Shown: positions 1-10,110, counted from the first letter of the stretch. The stretch: 64,000 nucleotides of DNA from Myotis daubentonii (GCF_963259705.1 NC_081861.1:104649726-104713725), one strand, 5' to 3'. Program-made: numbers and translations. Notes: generated by a model not told the origin, from the letters alone.

Positions 1-60
1 CATTAATAGTTTACATTTGTTATGACCATCCTCCAAATTTCATCATTAAATTTACTTTGT

Positions 61-178
61 TTTTTAATTTAAATTTTTTATTGTTGGCACTATTACAGAT
101 GTCCCTCATTTCCCACCCCTTTGCTCACCCCCACCCAGCTCCCTTCCCCTCTCCCTTGGTTCTTTCCACACTGTGTTA
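61..178 (-). mobile_element. LINE-1 3' end fragment, antisense
   Basis: The stretch reads as the reverse complement of a bat L1 3' terminus: the 'attgttg..actattacagatgtcc' signature and then a C-rich tract. The same signature ends the L1 copies at 1.98, 42.5 and 51.8 kb. It stops near 178, so only the last 110 bases or so of the element are present. Confidence 0.6.
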
Positions 179-184
179 ATAGTC

Positions 185-910
185 TGTGTTAATTAAGCAA
201 CGTTATTGAGATATAATTCACATACTATAAAATTCACCCATTTAAAGTGTATAATTAAATGAATTTTGTATATTCAGAGTTGTGAAACCATCATCACAAT
301 TGATTTAGAATATTTGAATCATTCCAAAAAGAACACCTTTACCCATTAGAAGTCACTCCCCATTTTCTCCTAACCACCACCCCAATTGATCTGCACATTT
401 AACACAATGCCTAAACTCATGTGAAAATTAAAGGGACCTAGAACAACCAAAGCACTCTTAGAAAAGAAGAATAAAGTTGGAGAATTCAGACTTTCTAATT
501 TCAAAACGTATTACAAAGAAAATATTAAGACAGTGGCATAAGGATAAACAGAAATCATTGGAATTGAATTGAGAGTCCAGAGAATAACTATTACATATGT
601 GAATAACTGATTTTCAACAAGGGTGAAAAGAAGATTCAATAAGGAAAAAAAGTATTTTCAAATGACACTGAAAAAAGTGGATGTCCACATGCAAACAAAG
701 TTGGACTCCCTCTTTATACCATGCAAAAATTCACTCAAAATGCATCATACATCTGATTGTAAGAGATAAAATGATAATACACTTATAATAAAATGTAGGA
801 GTAAATACTAGTATTTGTGATCTTGGGTTAGGCAATGCTTTCTTACATGACACCAAGAGAACAAGTGAAAAAAATAAAAAAGATAAATTAGAATTCATCA
901 AAATTACAAT
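185..910. mobile_element. Ancient LINE-1 fragments (antisense 3' UTR, then sense ORF2)
   Basis: From about 185 to 395 the sequence matches an old mammalian L1 3'-region repeat in antisense (ttgagatataattcacat and an ACCATCAnCACAATT-like stretch). From about 400 to 910 it matches decayed L1 ORF2 in sense, including the coding stretch before 'ggcataaggataaacag'. There are many stops and indels. The two halves face opposite ways and are probably separate elements. The sense half ends where a younger L1 begins. Confidence 0.55.
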
Positions 911-924
911 ATTATCATTAAAGC

Positions 925-2047
925 AGTATGTCTACTGATACATCTCCTAGGGCAAAGGAAACTAAGGAGAAAATAAACAAATGGGACTACATCAAAATAA
1001 AAAGCTTCTGCACAGCAAAAGAAAGCATCAACAAAATAAAAAGAGAGCCCACTGCATGGGAGAACATATTTGCCCATGACACATTAGATAAAGGGTTAAA
1101 TTCCAAAATATATAGGGAACTCATACAACTTAACAAAAGGAAGACAAACAATCCAATTAAAAAATGGGCAAAGGACCTAAATAGATACTTTTCCAAAGTG
1201 GACCTACAGGAGGCCAAGAGACATATGAAAAAATGCTCAGTCACTAATCATCTCAGAGGTTCAAACTAAAACAACAATGAGGTATCACCTCATACCTGTC
1301 AGAATGGCTATCATTAACAAATCAACAAATGACAAGTGTTGGCAAGGATGTGGAAAAATGGGAACCCTAGTACACTGCTGGTGGGAATGCAGACTGGTGC
1401 AGCCATTGTGGAAAACTATATGGAGTTGCCTCAAAAAATTAAAAATGGAACTGCCATTTGACCCAGTGATCACACTTCTAGGAATATATCCTAAGAAACC
1501 CGAAACACTAATCAGAAAGAATGTATGTATCCCTATGTTCATAGAAGTACAATTTACAACAGCTCAAGTGCCCAACAGCAGATGAGTGGATAAAAAAAAT
1601 CTGTGGTACATTTACACAATGGAATACTATGCAGCTATAAAAAAAGAAAGAACTCTTATCATTTGTAACATCATGGATGGACCTGGAATGTATTATATTT
1701 AGCAAAATAAGCCAGTCAGAGAAAGATAAGTATCACATGAGCTCACTCATATGTGGAATCTAATGAACAAAATAAATTGATGGACAAAATAGATCCAGAG
1801 ACATAGAAGCATGGAATAGACTGTTGAATCTCAGAGGGAAGGTGGGGGAAGGTATGTGGGTGGGAAGAGATAAATCAAAGGACAGGTATGCATATATGCA
1901 TAGCCCATGGACAAAGACAATAGGGTGGTGAAAGCCTGGGGTGGGGTGGGAGGATGGGTTAGAAGGGGAGGAAGGGGACATATGTAATACTTGCAACAAT
2001 AAAGATTTAAAAAACCAAAACCAAACCAAACCAAAACAAAACAAACA
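925..2047 (+). mobile_element. 5'-truncated LINE-1: ORF2 C-terminus, 3' UTR, A-rich tail
   Basis: A younger L1 inserted into older L1 sequence. Two open stretches cover the ORF2 C-terminus: 928-1269 ([18 protein letters not shown]) and 1277-1585. They are split by a stop and frame change. The second holds the ORF2 cysteine motif C-x3-C-x7-H-x4-C (CWQGC..H..C), intact here. The 3' UTR has a G-rich tract near 1835-1975, then the end 'acatatgtaatacttgcaac' and AATAAAG, followed by an A/C-rich tail. Endonuclease and reverse transcriptase are absent, so it is dead. Confidence 0.85.
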
Positions 2048-3627
2048 AAGAAATTAAAAAATGAACAGGAAAAGGAAAAAAAGAATGAGTAGTTCTATGT
2101 AATTCCCTATCTTAATAAGTTCTAATAGATGGTGGTTTTCACTTAGCAGCATTTGCTCATTACATGTATCCACTAAGTCTGGCAGAGGCTTGAAGGGTGT
2201 CTGGGCCTGCTGGACAATGAATGAGTTCTGTTCCCAAATTCCTTGAAATCTGTCATTATGTGGGTCTATAGGAAATTTATATAGATATCCAGGATTCCCC
2301 TGACTTAAGATAAAGCTAGATGGAGAGAACCTGGCTAATTTTTTTTTATTGTTGCATAGCTGCAGCATTTCTTGCTAGTGGGCCCAGCATATACATACAA
2401 AGTGACTGACTTTTCTACAAGAAAATATTTCATGTTGCACTCATGACTGGTGATAGACTGAATGTGGATGGTTAGGAGATGTGTCCAAGTGGCCAGGTAG
2501 CCTTTCAGCTGTACACACATGTCCAGATTGCTAGCTTTGGCTATCTAAATCAGTTGTTCACATAAAAATGTGGAAATCCTTTCTTGGGTGTAATTTTTCA
2601 GAGCAGCATCATTCCGTAGTACATCTTTTCAAAAACTGGAACTCATACACAGGGTCTGCCTCCTACTCTGAAAGTATTGGCATCTCCTTATTAGCATGAA
2701 ATCACATAACACCCAGAGTGCTTATACTAATCAAACATAGATCTGGCATAGGGGATGACTTTTTGAATGTGTAGAATGACATTCACATATCTCCTCCATC
2801 ACCAGGATATCTAAAATGTTCTTCTGCCTTGCTCAGAAGTATGAGGCCTACTGTCCATGGAGTTATGTAAGAAATTTCATCAACTGAGCCAGATAAAGAA
2901 AACTGTTCATAAAAGATATGAAATTCCTGGAATTATGCAGATGTGTCCTGATATATAGGAGAAAGATTTAATTACAGAGGCAGTAGTTTTGTAATTTTTT
3001 TTTGAAAAAAATAGTGAGAGGACTACAGGATTGCTGTCAGCTCTTCTATGTCTATATGTGTAGTGCTTCTGGAGCTATGGGTCTTATAATATGATGGTCA
3101 TTTACTATAGTTTAGGCTCTGGAGAATCCAGTAAGAATACTACCCAGGGGATCTTAGATGATCGGATGAACCATGGGTGACCTGAACCAGAGGAAGAATT
3201 CAAATGGTCAAAGTCATAAGCAAAAATTCTAAAATAATTTCTGCTATCCTGGTTTTAAACTCACCTGTGAAATTCTAGTAGTATTTTTAGTAGTTTAAAA
3301 AGTGTATTTATGATAAAGGTGCAACTCTTAAGGTATGAATTAAAAAGTGGCACTTTCCCTTTGCTTTAAAACATGTCCCACAATAATGGTCATTTCTGAA
3401 ATATGAAATTGGATATATGGATATATAATTTATTGGTGTAGTTTAGTGCTATTGTTTGCCATTCAAATATATTTTATGAAAACTAAACCTTGAGGGAATG
3501 TGTGAAATTAATATTCATTCATACATTAATAACATTCATTAATAACATTCATACATTGAAATGAATATTCCCAGTTATGAAGAAAATGCAATTACCAGAA
3601 AAATTATTTTGATATAATTGTAGGTGA
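2048..3627. other. Unassigned intergenic DNA
   Basis: This is AT-rich, with only short chance ORFs. I recognise no exon, RNA gene or repeat boundary. Small duplications such as the 'aataacattcat' repeats near 3528-3556 are the only internal structure seen. Older decayed repeats may be hidden here. Confidence 0.4.
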
Positions 3628-4011
3628 AGAGGGCCTATTCACTTAGCATAATAATCTCCAGGTCCATTCATGCTATCACAAATGGGTAAGAGTTTCTTTT
3701 TTATAGCAGTATAGTATTCCATTGGTAGATGTACCATAGCTTTTTTTTTTATCCATTCATCTACTGATGTTTCCAGATATTGGCTATTGTAAATAATGCA
3801 GCTATGAGCAAAGGGGTGCATATATTCTTTTGAATTGGTGTTTCAGGATTCTTAGGATATATTCCCCAAACTGGGATAGCCAGAAAATAGTGTGGTTGAA
3901 GGCCAGAGGGAAGGTGGGGGCGAGGGCTGAGTGGAGGTGGGCAAAGGCGGGGGGAAATGGGGACATCTGTAATAGTATAAACAAATACAAATAAAGTTAA
4001 AAAAGAGGACC
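3628..4011. mobile_element. 5'-inverted (twin-primed) LINE-1 insertion
   Basis: From 3635 to about 3893 the sequence is L1 in antisense: the ORF2 end and the start of the 3' UTR, running to 'aggatatattcc'. At about 3895 it switches to sense L1 3' UTR (gagggaaggtgggggcgagg), ending in 'acatctgtaatagtata', AATAAAG and an A-rich tail. The head-to-head switch is the known signature of twin priming. Candidate TSDs are AAGAGGGCC (3627-3635) and AAGAGGACC (4003-4011), with one mismatch. No coding capacity remains. Confidence 0.75.
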
Positions 4012-4484
4012 GATTCAAAATTGTATTTACAATAGGATCTCAATATTATATTAATATTGATAATATCAATACTATATAAATTTTGATAAGGCTCTCTTAG
4101 CATCATTAGGACTTGTTGTGTGTTCCTAGATTCAGGAATGTTTGTGGGTTTTTGAACAGCATTATTCCAAGTAAAGATCAATAGAAATCTGATAAAATTC
4201 ACTATAATTTCCTCAGGAAGACTATGCGGTAATTTCCAGAAGCATTTAACTGTGTGCAGAATTTCTGACCTGACAACTTCAACCAATCATTCTGTATTAT
4301 AGACTCCAAGTTCTGTCTACAACTTTGGTGTCTTTCACAAAGTGCCTCACATAAGACTATTTGCAATTATCTGGCAGTTATTCATATCTGCTGAATTATT
4401 TACAACTAACATGGCTGTAACATTTCTATGGTGGATGATCTCTTGAGGTTAAGTGGTCCCTATTTCCCCATATCATCCAGGCTT
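4012..4484. other. Unassigned DNA left of the L1/MaLR block
   Basis: No gene or sharp repeat boundary is visible. The last part may be the start of the decayed MaLR 5' LTR that resumes at 6263, because the L1 at 4504-6243 interrupts a once continuous sequence. That assignment is inference only. Confidence 0.35.
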
Positions 4485-5615
4485 ACATGACAATGTGTCC
4501 AACAAATCATTAAAAATGGCGGCAGAGTTGGTAGATGCTGCACAGATACTCCCAGAAACAAGCTGGAATTACAACTGAAATACAGAAAGGCTTCCTGAAT
4601 AATCAATGGAAAATTCACAGTAGAGAACCCTGATACCTGAGGGCCGAAGGTGGAGATGGCATAGAGATTGGTAGGAGGGGCAGAGGTGTGAAAGGGCTGG
4701 CCAGGTGCCCACAGACAGCAACCGAAGTCCTGGAGAGATACATCAGCTGGGGGGCAGTGTACTGAGAACTCCAGGTTCTAATCCCCAAGCTGGGCTCCCC
4801 AGCTGAGAGCACCAAATTTGAGGAGAGTACCCACATAACATGTAGCTGTGAAAAACAGTGGGGTGCTGTCTGTCAGGGAGTGGCAGCTGAAAGTTTGGGC
4901 ACCCTCTTAAAGGGCCAACACAGAAAAATTCCCTGTGGATCCACCCACCTTGTGCTCTGGCAGAGGGAGGGTGAAGTGGACTGGAGCTGTGAGGGCAGAA
5001 GCCAGGACTGGAGACTTGAGGTAGAGAGCTCAGAAGGCAGACACCCCAAGTTTCCTGGGCTGAGTCATTCCCTCATGCAGTGGAGGACATCTTTCCCACA
5101 CAAACATTTGCCTTACCTGGGGGGAAGACAGTTAACATACCTTATTGGAAAACACTTTGCCCTGAGGCCACTTAAGAGATTAAAAGTAACAATTAGCCTC
5201 CAGGCAGAAGCAACTGCCCCACCCTGTTGAAAAAACTCTTGCTACACCTGAGGACGATTGCCTGGGGGCAATTCAAATCAGAATCCTATCAGTCTGTAGG
5301 CATAGGCAGTCTCTGGAGGCTTTGAGTCTTTAGCTGATTCAACTAGTCAGAAACAGCCTTTAACACTATCCTGCACTAGAGATTGAGAGGTGTACTGTAG
5401 AGGATCTACCTGGAACATAGTCACAAACCCAGACAACCAAAATGAGGAAACAAAGAAACCACCCCCAAATGAAAGAACTAGAGAATTCTCCAGAAGAAGA
5501 GATAACGAAGCAGAGATAAGAAATTTATCTGAAACAGAGTTCAGGGTAATGATGGTAAAGATGCTCAACAGTATGAAAAAAGATGTATTAAGTATAAAAA
5601 AAAAACAGTCTAAGA

Positions 5616-5828
5616 CAGTGTTTCTCAACCTTCTGGCCCTTTAAATACAGTTCCTCATGCTGTGACCCAACCATAAAAATTATTTTTGTTGCTACTTCAT
5701 AACTGTAATGTTGCTACTGTTATGAATCGTAATGTAAATATCTGATATGCAGGATGGTCTTAGGCGACCCCTGTGAAAGGGTTGTTCGACCGCCAAAGGG
5801 GTCGCGACCCACAGGTTGAGAACCGCTG
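5616..5828. mobile_element. SPIN non-autonomous hAT transposon
   Basis: The element starts CAGTGTTTCTCAACC and ends GGTTGAGAACCGCTG, the inverted termini of SPIN ('space invader') hAT elements. The interior also matches: a 'gttgctacttcataactgt' stretch, 'cgtaatgtaaatatctgata', and a GGTCGCGACC segment before the 3' end. At 213 bp it is the short internally deleted form with no transposase. Flanks are GTCTAAGA (5608-5615) and CTCTAAGG (5829-5836): an 8-bp TSD sharing TCTAAG, as expected for hAT. SPINs are known to have entered several tetrapod lineages, including vesper bats, by horizontal transfer. Confidence 0.93.
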
Positions 5829-5836
5829 CTCTAAGG

Positions 5837-5932
5837 TTTGACAGTCTGTTCAATGCATCTCTTTCTCTGGATCTACTTTGTTCATCACTCTATGTTGTTA
5901 TTTATATTCCACAAATGAGTGAGATCATGTGG
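5837..5932 (-). mobile_element. Short antisense LINE-1 3'-UTR fragment abutting the SPIN
   Basis: About 95 bases match L1 3' UTR in antisense ('gacagtctgttc' through 'gagtgagatcatgtg'), the same region seen near 1745-1830 and 39.95 kb. It starts exactly at the SPIN's right TSD and ends just before GTCTAAG at 5933-5939, where L1 ORF1 resumes. It has no A-tail or L1 terminus. Confidence 0.65.
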
Positions 5933-6086
5933 GTCTAAGTAAGGTAAAGAATGACATAACACAAATGAAGAACACATTGGAAGGAATACACAGCAGATTA
6001 GGGGAAGCTGAGGATTGAATCAGTGAATTAGAAGACAGAGGTGAAATATCACTCAGAGTACCAAAAAGAAAAAAACAGAAGGACAG

Positions 6087-6212
6087 CCCTAACCGGTTTG
6101 GCTCGGCCTGTAGATTGAAAGGTCCCAGGTTCGATTCCAGTCAAGGGCATGTACCTTGGTTGTGAGGACATCCAATATATATTTTAAAATATATTTAAAA
6201 AACAAACAAAAC
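6087..6212 (+). mobile_element. Ves SINE, deleted copy
   Basis: The tRNA-like head begins 'ccctaaccggtttggctc'. It lacks the bases between the A box and 'ggcctgtag', keeps the B-box-like 'ggttcgattccagtc', then jumps from 'gaggacatcca' to a T/A-rich tail. Candidate TSD AGGACAG sits at 6080-6086 and 6213-6219. It lies in the L1 ORF1 remnant. Confidence 0.8.
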
Positions 6213-6444
6213 AGGACAGCTTAAGGGAGCTGTGGGACATGAAACATAACAATGTGTCCAACCAGACATTCTGGTTACTTATCACATTCATGTTTTTACT
6301 TGAATTGGTGCCAGAACAGTGCCTAAATGGACTGCATCAAATTCCAGATATGGGAATAAATAAGTCTTCAAGTGGTCCCAACCCCCAGTCTTTGAGCATC
6401 TTCAGCTGAGGCCTTAGATATTTTTGAACAAAAACAAGAAATCC

Positions 6445-6859
6445 TGCCCTAGCCAGTTTTGCTCAGTGGATAGAGCGTCGGCCTGCGGACTCAAGGGTCC
6501 CAGGTTTGATTCTGGTCAAGGGCATGTACCTTGGTTGTGAGCACATTCCCGGTAGGGGGTGTGCAGGAGGCAGCTGATCGATGTTTCTCTCTCATTGATG
6601 TTTCTAACTCTCTATCCCTCTCCCTTCCTCTCTGTAAAAAATCAATAAAATATACAGTGGGGCCTTGACTTACGAGTTTAATTAGTTCCGAGACCGAGCA
6701 TGTTAAGGAGCTCATTAAGGAGTTCATTAACTCAAATTACTCTGTGAACTCAATGCAAAAAATTGGCTGAGAGACAGCTGGTATCTCAAAAAACTCGTTA
6801 GTCGGGACACTCGTAAGTCAAGGCCCCACTGTATTAAAAAACAAACAAACAAACAAAAC
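6445..6859 (+). mobile_element. Ves SINE carrying a MITE in its tail
   Basis: A full-length Ves SINE: tRNA-like head 'gccctagccagttttgctc', A box, B-box-like 'ggtttgattctggtc', the 'gtaccttggttgtgagcac' middle, a pyrimidine-rich stretch and the AATAAAATATA tail. Perfect 11-bp TSDs ACAAGAAATCC lie at 6434-6444 and 6860-6870. The tail is split by the MITE at 6655-6831. The SINE lies in the MaLR 5' LTR. Ves elements are tRNA-derived and mobilised by L1. Confidence 0.95.
6655..6831. mobile_element. Tc1/mariner-type MITE with perfect 23-bp TIRs
   Basis: The element runs from CAGTGGGGCCTTGACTTACG to the exact inverse complement at 6809-6831. The TIRs match over 23 bases with no mismatch. TA flanks both ends (6653-6654 and 6832-6833), as in Tc1/mariner/pogo insertions. 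The 130-bp interior has no ORF. Being nested in a SINE tail with perfect TIRs suggests a recent arrival. I do not know its exact family name. Confidence 0.88.
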
Positions 6860-6990
6860 ACAAGAAATCCTTGTTTTGTCCTATCCAACTTCTTAACCCA
6901 AAGGACTTTTAATAAAATGGTTGTTTCTTTCTGCCTCTAAGTTTGGAATGATTTATTATTCAGCAAGAGTTAACTGGAATATACGTTTGT

Positions 6991-8749
6991 ACCTGTAGGT
7001 GGAGTGTTGTCATAACAAAACCTAAAAATTTGTGTCATTGGCTTTAAGGCAAGGTAGCAGATGGAAAATGGAAAGGTCTTGAAAAGAGTAGTAGAAAAAT
7101 CATACAGGCCTGGAAGGATCAATTGGTAAGAGCTTAAAGAAAATTGGAAGCTGAAAAAAAATGGAGACCTTATTACACAGCAGTGAAAGCAGCAATGCCC
7201 TATTATAGTAATATGGAAAATAGGAAATACTAGTATACCTAATAAACTTGATTACTTGTCTATATAGAGAGATATACAGACAAAACATTGAAAGTGACTC
7301 TTGACTTCTTTTCACTGAATATTATAACACTAGAGGCCCAGTGCACAAATTCGTGCGTGGGTAGGGTCCCTCAACCTGGCCGGCAATGAGGGCCAATCAC
7401 TCATGGCTGCAGGAGGCTGGCCAGGGGGAGGGGCTGTGGGAGGTTGGCCAGCTGGCTGGATTGGTACCATCAGGGCTGGCCAGTTTAGGGGAGGGGCCTT
7501 GGGAGGTTGGTTGTAGGAGTGCACTGACCACCAGGGGGCAGCTCCTGCATTGAGCATCTGCCCCTTGGTGGTCAGTGCACATCATAGTGACTGGTTGACA
7601 GGTTGTTCGGTCGTTCAGTCACTGAGGCTTTTATATGTATAGATGTGGAAGGAGAGATGCGAGCTAAAGAATTAATTTAAAGAATCCAGAACTTATTAGG
7701 TTTGAAAAATAATTTTGTTTTGCTCTCCAAGCTTGTCTAGACTGTGATTCTCAAACTAGAAAGGGTTTTAGGCCAAATATCAAAACCAGATTGGGATTGT
7801 AAAATATTTTGTTAAAATCTCAAAAAGATGTCAGGTAGTCCCTCCTAGAATCTTTCACATAGACAAAGGCCTTCTAAGGATATTAAGGACATACCTTACA
7901 GATCCTTTCTGCTAAACAATAGGGCTTTAAAAAACTTTAAAGTAACTACCTACTACAGTTTCACAGGAAACAAAATCTCTTTCAGTTATGGCTTTTCCCC
8001 CCTAACGGAATGAATTATAAATTAGCACACAGAAAGCCCACAAAATTTTTCAAGAAATTATATCAGCTTGGATAAAAAGGATAGAAATAGTACAAAATGG
8101 AGTCCTTTGGATGTCCAGCCTACTACAGGAGGAAGCAAGTTGAGAGAACTATTCAGCTTCAAACATACACTATTGTTTTTATGCAACAAGTAAAGATGGC
8201 TTAGAGTTGGAACCAAGTGACCAGAAGGTAGAGTGAGGAATAATAAAGAGCAACTTCCAAACAGTTGAACACAAGAAGGAATTGGAAACATATCCATACT
8301 TAGATTTAAGAATTGCTATGAACTAGTGATTGCTACCTTCTTTCTATTTTCCCCTCCTCTCATTTCCATCAGTGTCTATAGTGGCTATGTTAGACCTGCC
8401 CCAACAACTGTAAGTAGGGTATGTCTATCAGATAACTTGTAACTTTAGTTTTCCTGTCTTCAAGTGAAGATATACTCAATGAACTGTATGTTAAGAAACA
8501 AATCTGACGAAATGATCTCAACCTATTAAAAAAAGAAAGAAACAAATCTGAGGATCTTCATCTGTACCTACACTTTATTTAGAGAATGTGATCTGGTAGT
8601 TAAACTTATGTCATATGGGATTAGACTTGGAGGAGGGGATCACTATATTTTGTTTGCAGGAAGGATGATAATAGTTGTAGCCAGTGAGCAAGTTGTGACA
8701 GATTACATTTTCCAAAGTTAACTATAACAATATCTTCCATACCATATGT
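6991..8749 (+). mobile_element. Probable MaLR internal region (decayed), split by a Helitron
   Basis: Sequence between the two MLT1-like LTRs. The stretch from about 7010 to 7310 resembles MaLR internal DNA ('cattggctttaaggcaaggt', then a Gly/Lys-poor A/G-rich stretch). After the Helitron (7330-7643) the likeness fades and the call rests on position between same-strand LTRs. No gag-like ORF survives. Confidence 0.4.
7330..7643 (-). mobile_element. HeliBat-type non-autonomous Helitron
   Basis: Read on the - strand, it begins TCTATACATATAAAAGCCTC, carries a GC-rich middle, and ends with the 3' hairpin around gcacgaatttgtgcac followed by the CTAG terminus (here CTAGAGGCCCAGTGCAC on +). Helitrons insert between A and T without a TSD; the flanks are A (7329) and T (7644). 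It lacks Rep/helicase coding and depends on an autonomous partner. Confidence 0.9.
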
Positions 8750-9245
8750 TCTTCTTAAAATGTGACTTTGACATTTCTTTCAAGAGTTGGGGTTTATGTT
8801 CCCTCCCATTCAATCTAAGTGGGCTTGTAACTATGGAACAACTGATTCTATGTGAGTTCCAAGGCTAGAACATAAAAGGTAATAGAGTTTCTACTTTGTG
8901 ACTATTGGGACACTTGCTCTTGAAACAAAGCCACCAGGCTGTGATGAAGTCTAAGCATCTATGTGAAGAGGTCACAGGTCCTAGCAGATTGTCCCAGCTG
9001 AGATCAGAGCTGACAGCATCAATTGCTAAACATGGGAGTGAGTGAGGCTTTGGACGATGTTAGCTCTCAGTCTTTGATTCTTCCAAGCTGAGGCTCTAGA
9101 CACTGTGGAGCAGAGACAATCCATCTCTGATGTGTCTTTCCCAATTCCTAACCTGTAAAACATATGTGCATAATAAATCAGTTGGTACATGCCGTTAAGT
9201 TTGGATGGTTAGTTATATTGCAATGGTAACTGAAACAGGGCCTAA
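8750..9245 (+). mobile_element. MaLR (MLT1-like) 3' LTR
   Basis: A good match in order to an MLT1-family LTR: 'tatgttccctcccattcaat', 'gtgggcttgtaact', 'gacacttgctcttgaaacaa', 'caagctgaggctctagacac', then 'ataataaatcagttgg', 'taagtttggatggttagtta' and 'taactgaaaca' at the 3' end. MaLRs are very old ERVL-derived elements. It pairs with the LTR remains at 6263-6990 in the same orientation. Confidence 0.82.
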
Positions 9246-9343
9246 TAGCCAGTACACTTCATTCATAAGTCAGGTACTAGCCAGATAGGTAGAGTGTTCT
9301 ATAATAGTTCTGGCTGAGGCATTTCATTTTTAGACTTTTGAAC

Positions 9344-9345
<2 letters not shown>

Positions 9346-9391
<46 letters not shown>
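9346..9391. repeat. (TA)n microsatellite
   Basis: About 45 bases of pure TA directly next to the antisense Ves tail at 9392. It probably grew from the TA-rich SINE 3' end. Confidence 0.95.
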
Positions 9392-9393
<2 letters not shown>

Positions 9394-9632
9394 TCACCTG
9401 AAGATATTTTTCCATTGATTTTTAGAGAGAATGGAAGAAAGAGGGAAAGACAGAGAGAAATATTGATGTGAGAGAGACAGATCAATTGATTGCCTCCTGC
9501 TCCCGCCCAGGCTAGGGCCTAGGCTGGGGAAGAGCCTGCAACCTACATGCCCTTGACTGCAATCAAACCTGGGATCCTTCAGTCCTCAGGCCTACACTTT
9601 ATCCACTGAGCCAAACTGGTTAGGGTTGAACC
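9392..9632 (-). mobile_element. Ves SINE (antisense)
   Basis: The reverse complement of a Ves copy: it starts at the A/T tail ('cctcacctgaagatattttt'), passes the purine-rich stretch and the inverse B box ('gcaatcaaacctgggatcc'), and ends at the tRNA-like head ('tccactgagccaaactggtt'). It is the subtype with the CCTCACCTGAgGATA tail, like the copies at 26.7 and 51.55 kb. Confidence 0.92.
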
Positions 9633-10110
9633 TCCATTTAAAAAAAAAATTTAGTCTGGGTTGTACAGAAAACTCATTTTTGCTTAGATAAGGGGTTTGT
9701 ATGAGAGATGTATCTGTGGAATATACTAAATATATCAAACTGGTCAGTCCACTTCAATCTTTCTAACCTCCTAACACACATAAGGAATGAATCCCATTGT
9801 TATAAGTAACAGTGTCTCACTAAAACAATGGTATCTAAGTATAAAGATAGGAGGTATATATTATAACCTATAGGGGGTAAGAAGAGGGAATGTGTAGTTC
9901 AAAGAATCCCCTAACCTCTGGAAATTCTTATGTTTTCTCCATTTGAACTTCTATGATTGATACAATAATATGCCCCTGAGACCTGAGACAAGATAATGGG
10001 TAGGTCTCAGGGGAATATTAGCAATTATCAATTTCTCAGCAGCCAGAGGCATTGAAAAAAAACAAAGGGAATCATTAGGAACTGAAATTATTTTATAAGT
10101 GTCCTTGAGT

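Larger units (their letters stand above)
4504..6243 (+). mobile_element. LINE-1 5' UTR and ORF1 start, 3'-truncated, flanked by 19-bp TSDs
   Basis: This is an L1 5' UTR (from about 4513, 'aaaaatggcggcagag') leading to an ORF1 start at 5442 whose first residues read MRKQRNHPQMKELENSPEEE. That is a typical ORF1p N-terminus, and stops follow. ORF1 sequence resumes at 5935-6080 and 6220-6243 around later insertions (SPIN, an antisense L1 piece, a Ves fragment). The block is bounded by near-identical 19-mers at 4485-4503 and 6244-6262 (acatgacaatgtgtccaac, one mismatch). It ends inside ORF1 with no poly(A) tail, which is unusual for an L1. Confidence 0.75.
5442..6243 (+). pseudogene. LINE-1 ORF1 remnant (RNA-binding protein, N-terminal part)
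   Basis: The start codon at 5442 is preferred because it opens with the conserved MRKQRN.P.MKE.E ORF1p beginning, directly after the 5' UTR. In a complete L1, ORF1p is the trimeric coiled-coil nucleic-acid chaperone of the L1 RNP. Here the frame breaks within about 60 codons. A SPIN element and an antisense L1 fragment split the gene after about 165 bases, and a Ves fragment splits it again. The RRM and C-terminal domains are absent. Confidence 0.7.
6263..6990 (+). mobile_element. MaLR (MLT1-like) 5' LTR, interrupted by a Ves SINE
   Basis: Two pieces, 6263-6444 and 6860-6990, read as the second half of an MLT1-type LTR: 'tctttgagcatcttcagctg', then 'aataaaatggttgtt..taagtttggaatg..ttatt'. 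The same order of motifs occurs in the LTR at 8750-9245, so the two look like the paired LTRs of one old provirus. The 5' half of this LTR probably lies left of the L1 at 4504, but it is too decayed to place. Confidence 0.65.

Noticed and set aside
180..910. Antisense-then-sense LINE-1 arrangement as another twin-priming event
   Set aside because: The antisense half is 3' UTR and the sense half is ORF2, the reverse of what twin priming gives, and they look like different old subfamilies.
9280..9345. tRNA-like wording 'taggtagagtgttctataat' next to the TA repeat
   Set aside because: Too short and diverged to call a tRNA gene or a separate SINE.
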